Below are positions 32,978 to 41,185 of a stretch of DNA of 64,000 bases, piece after piece. Each line of letters starts with the position of its first letter. The first letter of the stretch is position 1. This DNA is from Pedobacter sp. PLR. Its GTDB lineage: Bacteria; Bacteroidota; Bacteroidia; Sphingobacteriales; Sphingobacteriaceae. The DNA lies in assembly GCF_026239675.1 (NCBI RefSeq), contig NZ_JAPIVQ010000003.1, forward strand, positions 62,001 through 126,000, in the 5' to 3' direction. A program made the position numbers and the translations under genes. The notes under the pieces were generated by a model, which was not told where the DNA came from, made no database searches, and saw nothing but the letters and a program-made list of their open reading frames with translations.

Positions 32978-34831
32978 TTAGTTGCCATTCGGAAATTCAT
33001 GAAGTATCCAAACAGGAATCCTCTTAATCTTTCCGGTCTTTGGATCAATGGCACCTCCCACGTCATTTCTCTGGGTCTTTTTTATTAAGTAGATGTTCAA
33101 CTCTTCTAATTGAGAGGCCTTCGCCTTTCTTATCTTACCATTATGTGCTTTAATTTTTAGGTCAGCATATATTTTTTTAAGTATCGATGCTATGCCATCA
33201 GTGGTATAAGGTATATTAACCTTATATGCAACCTTAGCTCTTAATTTTAGTTCATTTTCTTGGTTGGCATTACTATGTTCTATAAGAGCTTTTTTTATTG
33301 CTTTATCATCATAGCCTAGCTGTTCTAGCCCATCCTTTTTAAATAGCTTGTAAGCAATCAACAAGTCTTTGAACCCCTCCCGTAGCTTCCCAATAGTGAT
33401 GTCGGCTTGAGTATGTGAATATTTCTCTGGATGGATAGCGTACTCCTCTATCAACTCGATGACCTGTTTGTTAACAGTAGATTTAGGTACACCTTTTATT
33501 ACCAATGGCTTAAGGTTTTCTTGACGGGTTACTTCTGTTTCATAGTTCATTTCCCTCCATTGCCGTTCAATGGTACCAACATTGGAGTAACCTTCATGAG
33601 AATATTCCTCACATATTTTCTGATCAACCTTCATTGGATGAACATAGGCTTCTTTGGTAACTGATGTAAATTTACAGAACGGACTTACAAAGTTCCATGT
33701 TTCTTGCTTCTCTTCCATCTTGTCCTCTAGTGCCTTAAATTTAAAATCATTGTAATACTGGGTATGGTTATTAGCCTGATAGTACCAGTTTCTACTTATG
33801 TGATCAAATGATCTCACATCCTTATCTTCTTTACTAAAGTTGTTGGTGATATGGTATAATTTATGAGGTGAAACCTTTCTAAGCCTCCCTATAGCTTGAA
33901 AACCATTATAGGGTATTCCTACCAAGCTATGTTTTACCTTCACGTCAGTAACAAGTACTATAGTTGTTTTAACATCATCGAATAAATCCCAACCATCATA
34001 ATATCTTGCACTATAGAAATTAAACTTCTTGTAGTCTTCAACGCGCGGTTCTTGTTTGAAATGTATTGCACTGTCGCCAAGCATTCTATGATTTCGCTCC
34101 TCATCACGACAGTAAACATTAACATCTTTTATCCCTGCTGCACGTATAACTTTCTCTATCTCAGTAACAGAATTATAGAAAATATGCACATTACCTGGGA
34201 ACTTCTCGGGGTGAGTAAGGAAGTGATTAAGGATGGTCTTGGGGTCTTCATGGTCAACGATAGTGATCTTACCAAAGGGGTCATCATACGTGATCTTATA
34301 GTGTGTAAGTTGATTGAACCGTGGGTCGCTGTACGGAAAATACGTTGCTGTGCCTAGAGCTTTATTAGCAAACTTCCAAAAGTAGTCGAATGGCATAAGT
34401 ATATATTTTCTGAATGCTTCTACGGCATAGCAGTGAGCTTCATCGAGTAGGCAAAAAAACTCTTTGTATAACCAATCCAATTTTTCAATGGCAATTGCAG
34501 CATCAATGATCTTCTTAAAGCCTTCCGGTGTAGTTACTAACTTCTTATACTCCACATCTGAGTTTAAGTACTCTCCAATTACCTTAGGCTTCACTTCATC
34601 TACAATCTTTAATGGCCGTTTGTATTTGTACTCTTTAACTTTTAAATCTATAATGCTTGTGTATGGTATGACAATAATGCTATGTCGCTCGGCATGAAAT
34701 TCTGCATAGGTCATACCCAAGCCTGTCTTACTCTTGTCCAGATATGAGTTAGAAGGAATTAACTTGTCAGAGAAGGCAACTTCAAACCTATCAGTAATCT
34801 TTAAATTGATCTTTATTACTTGTGTTTGCAT
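32978..34831 (-). CDS. SF2 helicase-like ATPase with altered P-loop
   Basis: I start it at the ATG at 34831 (MQTQVIKINLK, ribosome site AAGAG); the longer frame begins with TTG. The 617 residues show SF2 motifs in order: a Walker A position SKTGLGMT (about residues 34-41) with Met in place of the usual Lys, DEAH at 130-133, a motif III-like GTAT, a helicase-C strand (HIFYNSVTEIEKVI), and motif VI QAIGRLRK at 312-319. The C-terminal 250 residues are unassigned. It could act in island replication or transfer. I recall Bacteroidota phage and plasmid relatives with similar P-loops. Confidence 0.68.
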   Translation of the reverse strand: MQTQVIKINLKITDRFEVAFSDKLIPSNSYLDKSKTGLGMTYAEFHAERHSIIVIPYTSIIDLKVKEYKYKRPLKIVDEVKPKVIGEYLNSDVEYKKLVTTPEGFKKIIDAAIAIEKLDWLYKEFFCLLDEAHCYAVEAFRKYILMPFDYFWKFANKALGTATYFPYSDPRFNQLTHYKITYDDPFGKITIVDHEDPKTILNHFLTHPEKFPGNVHIFYNSVTEIEKVIRAAGIKDVNVYCRDEERNHRMLGDSAIHFKQEPRVEDYKKFNFYSARYYDGWDLFDDVKTTIVLVTDVKVKHSLVGIPYNGFQAIGRLRKVSPHKLYHITNNFSKEDKDVRSFDHISRNWYYQANNHTQYYNDFKFKALEDKMEEKQETWNFVSPFCKFTSVTKEAYVHPMKVDQKICEEYSHEGYSNVGTIERQWREMNYETEVTRQENLKPLVIKGVPKSTVNKQVIELIEEYAIHPEKYSHTQADITIGKLREGFKDLLIAYKLFKKDGLEQLGYDDKAIKKALIEHSNANQENELKLRAKVAYKVNIPYTTDGIASILKKIYADLKIKAHNGKIRKAKASQLEELNIYLIKKTQRNDVGGAIDPKTGKIKRIPVWILHEFPNGN

Positions 34832-35021
34832 CTCTTGCTTTACAGAGGGGTTTGACTCCGTTGCTGCAAAAGTGCTGATGCCTAGATGCGTGAAAGGCAA
34901 TGGTATTAAAAGGGTTTTACAAAGTTATATAGCCCTATATAACAAGAGCTTACAAGTAACATCATTAAACACAAAAGGAGCACTGCTAGGTGCTCCATGT
35001 CTATAAATTTACTGGTTCAGA

Positions 35022-35495
35022 TTAGTATTCTATACCATCGCCTGTGCCGTAGTCAATCTGATCGTCACCTAACTCAACATCATCTGTTGATCGTAACAGA
35101 CTATTTGCTAGTACCTCATCACCGGATGCCAGTAAATTATTAAGTGCATCAATAGAGATTGACTGGATTGGCAACAACTCCCATTCTAAAGTAAATTGCT
35201 GTTTGTCTTTGGTATACATTGCATCAGTTACTCTAACCTCCCTGTGATGCCAGTTCTCTTTATCAATAGCATCTGCACTAGTAAATGATTCCAGTTGTAT
35301 CTGCACTGTAAAATCACCATCGTAGTCATCAGTTGGATTAAGCTTCCATTTTACGTTAGCCATTAAAGCCGGCTTACCATAACAGGTGCTTTTGAAAATA
35401 TCAATGATCCTGTAAGTCCCGATTCTAGGGCAGAATTTACCTCTGCCAGTTACCTTGTTGGCTTCATATAAAGCCTGTTGTGCCAATATATCCAT
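35022..35495 (-). CDS. Island hypothetical protein, 157 aa, acidic tail
   Basis: It starts MDILAQQALYEANKVTGRGK and has a beta-rich middle (FTVQIQLESFTSADAI). The C-terminus is very acidic (DDVELGDDQIDYGTGDG), reminiscent of single-strand DNA-binding proteins, but I see no OB-fold signature firm enough to claim. It sits between the helicase-like gene and the 263-aa gene, all on the minus strand, which fits a replication module. Confidence 0.55.
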   Translation of the reverse strand: MDILAQQALYEANKVTGRGKFCPRIGTYRIIDIFKSTCYGKPALMANVKWKLNPTDDYDGDFTVQIQLESFTSADAIDKENWHHREVRVTDAMYTKDKQQFTLEWELLPIQSISIDALNNLLASGDEVLANSLLRSTDDVELGDDQIDYGTGDGIEY

Positions 35496-35532
35496 TATGA
35501 TCTATGTGATTTGTTTATATCACACTACAAAT

Positions 35533-35557
35533 GTCTTAGTAGCTCAGCTGGATAGAG
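35533..35557 (+). pseudogene. 5' fragment of a tRNA (tRNA-Arg-like)
   Basis: GTCTTAGTAGCTCAGCTGG followed by ATAGAG is a good tRNA acceptor 5' strand and D-arm. The next bases do not form an anticodon arm, and no matching 3' half is nearby. It looks like the remnant of an insertion into another tRNA gene inside the island. Confidence 0.55.
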
Positions 35558-35614
35558 GCAATAATATTTACCGCTTATCAAAAACTTATATAGCCAAATA
35601 GATCAATGTGTTAC

Positions 35615-36406
35615 CTATATGTGATTTCTGAACATCGCGTGGATGTAGTCCTTTGGTTCAGACTCTATCTCCTCCCTGTCTACGTACCCAATTGATTCCA
35701 GTATATCGAAGAAGAAGTTTGCCTGTGCATCGGTAAGTAGTACATCGGGTAAGGCAGTTAATTTGGTCTCGTTTAAAAGGTAAACTTGTAAATAGAGACA
35801 GAATTCAACGAGTAGCTTCTTTACTCTTACCGTTGGCTTTCTTGGCTTAAGTTCTGCTGTTGCTTTTAATCTTTCAATTGAGATAGGTATGTCACTATTA
35901 AAATCGTCACCAAAGAGATCATATAGCAGTTTTTCGCCGAAGACACCTAGTGGGAAATCTTTGGTTTCAATGGCTTTGTAAATCTGTTCGCACATCCACT
36001 TTGCTACTGCTGTATCTTTAATGGCAACACTACCTGTAACAGGCTTTGCTACTAGTTGGAAATGCTGATTAGGTTTTGATTCCTTGTAGGCTAGTAGAAA
36101 CTTTGCAACCTCTTTTGAGGTCTGGTCATCTGAGTAATTCTGTTGATAAGCATCATAGCGTTCCCTTATCTGTTCGTTCTTTTGTAGTATTAAATAGAGT
36201 AATTCGGCATAATGATCTTCAATACCATACTTTATTACAGCACTTCTCAGGCCTTCACAGACACGTAAATAACCTGCTTCACTCATGTATTCTAATATAA
36301 CAGGAACGCCTCCTTCTTCCTGTATACGAGTTACATCGACATCAGTGATATTAGGGAAGAAGGTTTTAAGCTTGTTGAAGTCGGGGTTGAGTTTGGTTTC
36401 GTACAT
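35615..36406 (-). CDS. Island hypothetical protein, 263 aa
   Basis: A helical, soluble protein starting MYETKLNPDFNKLKTFFPNI. It is rich in Leu/Glu/Lys and has a basic central linker (LKPRKPTVRVKKLL). No recognised domain. It lies 250 bp downstream of the integrase on the same strand. Hairpins lie on both sides of the gap, for example AGCGGAG/CTCCGCT at 36421-36447. Confidence 0.55.
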   Translation of the reverse strand: MYETKLNPDFNKLKTFFPNITDVDVTRIQEEGGVPVILEYMSEAGYLRVCEGLRSAVIKYGIEDHYAELLYLILQKNEQIRERYDAYQQNYSDDQTSKEVAKFLLAYKESKPNQHFQLVAKPVTGSVAIKDTAVAKWMCEQIYKAIETKDFPLGVFGEKLLYDLFGDDFNSDIPISIERLKATAELKPRKPTVRVKKLLVEFCLYLQVYLLNETKLTALPDVLLTDAQANFFFDILESIGYVDREEIESEPKDYIHAMFRNHI

Positions 36407-36654
36407 AGCATCTTTGTGAAAGCGGAGCGCTATTTTTTCACTCCGCTATAAATATATTTAACTGCGCCTAACTTCACAAGTAAATTGCGGGGTGGAAAAT
36501 AGCGGCGGAAAAGATCTCAGAACCATCGTTGATCAAACCAGAACCAACTTCAAAGAAGGAGACAATACCATTCCATCTCCCATCATTTGTTTATAAGGTA
36601 ACAGCAATGTATTGCAAGTAAGCGAAGCAGTGTAACCCACTTCGCTATATGGAT

Positions 36655-37869
36655 TTAAATGCTTACACTTTTAGCAACTACTTCATTTGCATTATCTATA
36701 ACCTCCTGATCGAAGGAGTCAAGATATACAGCGGTTGTTTTGTTACCATATTCATGACCTAAGCATTCCGCAATGATTTCAATACTGAACCCTAGCTTCT
36801 TACAAATGGTAGCCCATGAATGTCTAGAAGTGTAGGTCGTAATCGTCTCCTTGGTTTCTATTAATTCAGCCATTCGTTTTAAGTATTTATTAGCCAGTCT
36901 GGTTCTATCTTTTATAAGCCTCAATCTTACTTCCTCTGAATCAACCTTACGGTTTATAATAGGTAGCAGGTAGTTCTGAGAACGTGTAGAACTGTACAAG
37001 TCAATTATCTTCTGTGCTTGTGGAAGTATTTTAATATCATAGGTCTTCCCAGTCTTTTGTCGTTTATAATGTATCCTGCCGTTCTTAATATTGATTGTTT
37101 GCAGTAGGGCTAGATCAACGAATGATATACCCATTAGGTAGAATGACATCATAAACCAGTTACGAGCATGCCATATTGTAGAACCTTCCGGGAGATCCAA
37201 TTGGAGAATAGCTGTTATCAATGATTTATCAATTGCTCGCTTCTTCGTTCGTTCAGCTTTCAGCTTTATATCATGGAAAGGATACAGATTCCTGTCAACA
37301 ACTTTGAGTTTGATAGCTTTGTTATAGAAGGCTCGTAACGTTCTAATATAAAAGAAAGCGGTATTATGTTTTACGTCCCTTCTCAGCAGGAACTTATTGT
37401 AATTATCAAGGAATTCGAAGTCAATTTGTTCGAAGGTTAATGATTTATTGGGATGAAATCTCTTTAAAGCATTGATCGCTGACTCATAAACCCAAGCATT
37501 TCCAATCTTGTTGTCCATTTTTAATTCACTGATTAGATCACTTACAAAGGAGAATACGGTCGGAATGGGCTTCTTCTCTATTAATTGGATGGGCTTAGGA
37601 CTTAAGTACTCAACTATACTTGCATCATCGGCTAGTAGTAATTCTGATTGTAAGTCGGCAAAGCTCTTTAGAAGGAACCTATTCAATGTAAGGGCGTTTG
37701 GATGGTTGCTTTTTATTGTTCTCTTCTGGTTATCCCATTGGTTCTCTTTTAAATAGATCTTTGATGATCTGGTGAAAGATTTGTTTAAGTGATAGATTCT
37801 AAAGTTAAGAGGGTAGGTTTCTTCCTTTGTGATTCTTCTTTTATCTAAGAAGACTTTAATAGTTACCAT
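36655..37869 (-). CDS. int: Tyrosine recombinase (island integrase)
   Basis: A 404-residue phage-type integrase: N-terminal arm-binding domain (residues 1-95), SAM-like core-binding domain (105-195), catalytic domain (210-390). Visible catalytic residues are K272 in YKRQKTG, R349 in TYTSRHSWAT, H372 in ECLGHEYG and the nucleophile Y382 in TAVYLDSF. The first catalytic Arg is not obvious: the segment reads FYLMGISFVDL where related integrases often have an Arg before Gly. It should recombine the island at the tRNA-Ala core. The upstream TGTGCACG array may regulate it. Confidence 0.92.
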   Translation of the reverse strand: MVTIKVFLDKRRITKEETYPLNFRIYHLNKSFTRSSKIYLKENQWDNQKRTIKSNHPNALTLNRFLLKSFADLQSELLLADDASIVEYLSPKPIQLIEKKPIPTVFSFVSDLISELKMDNKIGNAWVYESAINALKRFHPNKSLTFEQIDFEFLDNYNKFLLRRDVKHNTAFFYIRTLRAFYNKAIKLKVVDRNLYPFHDIKLKAERTKKRAIDKSLITAILQLDLPEGSTIWHARNWFMMSFYLMGISFVDLALLQTINIKNGRIHYKRQKTGKTYDIKILPQAQKIIDLYSSTRSQNYLLPIINRKVDSEEVRLRLIKDRTRLANKYLKRMAELIETKETITTYTSRHSWATICKKLGFSIEIIAECLGHEYGNKTTAVYLDSFDQEVIDNANEVVAKSVSI

Positions 37870-37900
37870 AACGTGTTTGGTTATGGTTAGATATCGTTTG

Positions 37901-37936
37901 TGTGCACGATTATGTGCACGGTAATGTGCACGATTT
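37901..37936. repeat. Three tandem 12-bp TGTGCACG repeats upstream of int
   Basis: TGTGCACGATTA, TGTGCACGGTAA and TGTGCACGATTT follow each other without gaps, 31-67 bp before the int start and just inside the right direct repeat. They match a two-copy version at the left end, so they are likely integrase arm sites that may also act as an operator for int. Confidence 0.65.
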
Positions 37937-37939
37937 GAT

Positions 37940-38243
<304 letters not shown>

Positions 38244-38491
38244 TTGTGGCTTGTGGGTGGCAAAAATAGCAATTAGTTTGTGTAAAGCAAATAAAAACAC
38301 ATAATCGACTTAAAAACAGCCTATTATTTTTTGAAGCCATAATATCACTCAGAAAAGGGCTGAGTTAACAGGGTATAAATGGACCCGGGATCTGCATTTT
38401 ACGGGTTCCAGTAAAGAAAGCACCAGGCATATCGATAATTTTGGAAGAAACAATTAACACTGTAAATCACACATTAAGCATTTTATCAATT

Positions 38492-38803
38492 ATGGGGTTT
38501 TTCTCAGATCATAAACAACAAGAATTAGATGCAGCGGCACAAATCATGTATAACGACATGACTGGATTTTCAAGTCTCCTTGATTGTTCTAATGGGGTAA
38601 TGACAGCATCAGTAAAACTCTATGCCGAAAAGGCAGAAAACTCAATTGTTTCATTTTGTCAAACTTGTAAAAGATATGAGGCTACGCACAACTTTGTTAA
38701 ATGGGCCGGACAACAAACGATGGTTACAGGAGTACTTATGGCAGTTTCCGGATTTGCCAATGAAGTAATGAAAACTACCGGTTACCGGTTTACTAAACTA
38801 TAA
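38492..38803 (+). CDS. Hypothetical protein, 103 aa
   Basis: From the ATG at 38492 it reads MGFFSDHKQQELDAAAQIMY; the longer frame begins with TTG without a good ribosome site. It may be mostly helical, with a hydrophobic segment late (TMVTGVLMAVSGFANEV). No family recognised. It is followed after 2 bp by another unknown gene and then a third overlapping one, so the three form an operon. Confidence 0.5.
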   Translation: MGFFSDHKQQELDAAAQIMYNDMTGFSSLLDCSNGVMTASVKLYAEKAENSIVSFCQTCKRYEATHNFVKWAGQQTMVTGVLMAVSGFANEVMKTTGYRFTKL

Positions 38804-38805
38804 TT

Positions 38806-39162
38806 ATGGCGGTTAGTACACTTGAAGGGCTTTATGGGCTATATAAAACCCAGTACATCTTCAACAACGGACAGGCAAAGTTTAATAAAATTGAAGAGAA
38901 AATATTAAACTCAGCTAAGATTGCACAATTGCTGAATTTATCAATAACTCATGCAACAGATCCCTCGGAAGCTGATTTTGGTGCCCATATCCATAGCATT
39001 ACCTATTTTATATTCGCTAATGCGGAAACCTGCGCAATGGGAGAACTTATTGCAATGAAACATTGGGACGAGAAAGTAAATGCCAGATATAATTTCTGTT
39101 CTGATCATGCACTATGTCTTAAAGGAGAGGCCGTTTTTAGGAGATGGAAAATACGAACATGA
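38806..39162 (+). CDS. Hypothetical protein, 118 aa
   Basis: A soluble protein starting MAVSTLEGLYGLYKTQYIFN, with several His and Cys in the middle (FGAHIHSITYFIFANAETC). It starts 2 bp after the preceding gene and overlaps the next by 19 bp. No function can be given. Confidence 0.5.
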   Translation: MAVSTLEGLYGLYKTQYIFNNGQAKFNKIEEKILNSAKIAQLLNLSITHATDPSEADFGAHIHSITYFIFANAETCAMGELIAMKHWDEKVNARYNFCSDHALCLKGEAVFRRWKIRT

Positions 39163-39674
39163 TCATAGCCGTTTTATTATTTTTATGTCAGTCTGCTAAA
39201 TCTCAACGTGCGGCAAATCTTGATTTTAAACATGGGTTTAATAAGTTTGATCTTGGCTCAACACTGAACAGCATTAAAAACAGGACTTCCGTAAACAAGA
39301 TCGAAAGTAATCAGCCAGACTTTGAAAGTTACCAGGTAAATTACCCATCAAATTATAAGCTTTTTGGGTATCCCCCTAAAACAATTGTGCTGGATTTTTA
39401 CAACGGTTTATTAACTCAGATTACAGTTGGTATGCCCCGGTATGAATCTTTAAATGCAAGCCTGTTGATCAGCTCCGGAATTATCGACCGGTTAGAAAAG
39501 CTGTATGGTAATTGGGAAGATTTGCAGCCATCGGGTAATATGATCACTTTAAAAAGTATCGTAAGAAAGAAAACTGCCTTGTTTTTTCAAACCTTTCCGG
39601 ATTCCGCTGCCAAAGGCGATACTTTTATTTACATCAGTATTCCTCTGCTAAACTTAAGTAAAATCAAAACTTAA
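39144..39674 (+). CDS. Exported hypothetical protein, 176 aa
   Basis: A signal peptide (MIIAVLLFLCQSAKSQ, from the second Met at residue 6) is followed by a periplasmic-type domain. The pattern FKHGFNKFDLGSTLNSIK and later KTIVLDFYNGLLTQITVGM recalls small periplasmic proteins of Bacteroidota that I cannot name. It overlaps the gene before it, the last of a three-gene unit. Confidence 0.55.
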   Translation: MENTNMIIAVLLFLCQSAKSQRAANLDFKHGFNKFDLGSTLNSIKNRTSVNKIESNQPDFESYQVNYPSNYKLFGYPPKTIVLDFYNGLLTQITVGMPRYESLNASLLISSGIIDRLEKLYGNWEDLQPSGNMITLKSIVRKKTALFFQTFPDSAAKGDTFIYISIPLLNLSKIKT

Positions 39675-39801
39675 ATCCTGCGCTTGTTCCATTGAAATGC
39701 TAATTTTTTTTTACGTTAATACCTGCTTTTTATAAGATTGACCATGATAATGCCTGAAAATAGCTAGCTTAGAATCAGCTAACCAAATAGAGCATATAAG
39801 A

Positions 39802-40677
39802 ATGATGATATCAGATATATACAGGGAAAAATCTCCGCTGTCGGAGAAAGACTGTTTTGTAGTTTTCGACCGCACCAAATCATCATTTACTTTTCCCGTA
39901 CATGTACATCCAGAGTATGAATTGAATTTCGTAGAAGGGGCAGCAGGTGCCCAACGTATTGTTGGCGACTCCATTGAAACCATAGGGGATAAAGACCTCG
40001 TGTTTATCGCCAATCCGGAATTAAAACACGCCTGGAAAGATGGTGAATGTACGGCTACCGATATTCATGAAATCACCCTTCAGTTTCACCCTTCTTTAAT
40101 TGAACAATGTTTAGATAAAAAGCAATTTCAAAGTATTCAGGAACTATTTATCCGTGCGGCTAAAGGCGTTATTTTCGGCGCGGCGACTATTGAAAGGATT
40201 CTCCCTCTTTTGAGAATCATTACCATGGAAAAAGATGGGTTCTATTCCGTGATGAAGTTATTTATCCTTTTGTATGAATTGTCAAAAGGGGAGGATGTGA
40301 GAGAACTTTCCAGTGCTTCTTCTCCGGAAATGACCACTAATGAAATTATGATCAATAGATTACACGGTTATATTTCCGGTAATATCGCTAAGATGATTTG
40401 CGTATCGGATGCGGCGGCGGCTTTAAACATGAGCAGATCTACTTTCGCGCGCTTCATAAAATGCAATACCCAAATGAATTTCACCGATTACCTGTTCGAT
40501 TTCAGGATAAATATGGCCATGCAAAAGCTGAAAAAATCTATTCCTATTGCAGAGGTGGTCGCACATTGTGGATTTAACAGCATCTCCTATTTCTACCGCG
40601 TATTTAAAAAGGCTAAAGGAATTACTCCAGCTGAGTTTCGCGACAGCCATAAACAACAACAGCAACTCATCATTTAA
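39802..40677 (+). CDS. AraC family transcriptional regulator
   Basis: The 291 residues have an N-terminal cupin (HVHPEYELNFVEGAAG) and a C-terminal AraC DNA-binding region with SDAAAALNMSRSTFARFIK and VVAHCGFNSISYFYRVFKK. It lies 508 bp upstream of the second SusC/SusD operon in the same direction, separated by a terminator, so it is the likely regulator of that operon. Confidence 0.92.
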   Translation: MMISDIYREKSPLSEKDCFVVFDRTKSSFTFPVHVHPEYELNFVEGAAGAQRIVGDSIETIGDKDLVFIANPELKHAWKDGECTATDIHEITLQFHPSLIEQCLDKKQFQSIQELFIRAAKGVIFGAATIERILPLLRIITMEKDGFYSVMKLFILLYELSKGEDVRELSSASSPEMTTNEIMINRLHGYISGNIAKMICVSDAAAALNMSRSTFARFIKCNTQMNFTDYLFDFRINMAMQKLKKSIPIAEVVAHCGFNSISYFYRVFKKAKGITPAEFRDSHKQQQQLII

Positions 40678-40737
40678 GCTAAGCGTCGGCGGTATAGTAT
40701 AGCTGGTTTTCGGTAACTGCCATATCCCTTGGATTTT

Positions 40738-40774
40738 AAAAAGGTCTTGATTCTTATAAATCAGGACCTTTTTT
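40738..40774 (+). terminator. Terminator after the AraC gene
   Basis: AAAAAGGTC-TT-GATT pairs with AATC-A-GGACCTTTTTT, a long stem with a small internal mismatch, then T. The rest of 40678-41185 holds the upstream region of the second SusC, with a direct repeat TAAACCAAATCAA near 41073 and 41163 and a small stem TTACC/GGTAA near 41132. Confidence 0.85.
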
Positions 40775-41185
40775 GTGCAATTACCGGAGCGCAACACACT
40801 GAAAAGAGCGCATAGTTCAAGTCTATTGAGCCAATTGTACAAATGGGTGTAGGTGTAATTGGTTGATTTTTAGATTATTGAAGTAATTTCTTCCCCCGGG
40901 GTAATTACTCCTAAAGCCAGCAGATTACCCGGCAGACAGAAGCTATTTGGACGATATTTCTCCTGTTTATCCTCATTTTCAACAATTCCTGCCGGAATAA
41001 AGAACGAAAAGTCCAATTCAAATGAGCAAATTATGCAATTTCTCAATTTCGTTTTCGGCTAACTTTATCCTATAAACCAAATCAATATTAACTGTATGAG
41101 ACAGCGATGCTTATCGCCTGGTTACCGAAAGGTAATTCAGGGATATCCAGGCTTCGTTCCTTAATAAACCAAATCAAAACCAAAT

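Noticed and set aside
35533-35610. Functional tRNA on the plus strand
   Set aside because: Only the acceptor 5' strand and D-arm are present. No anticodon or T-arm can be folded from the following bases.
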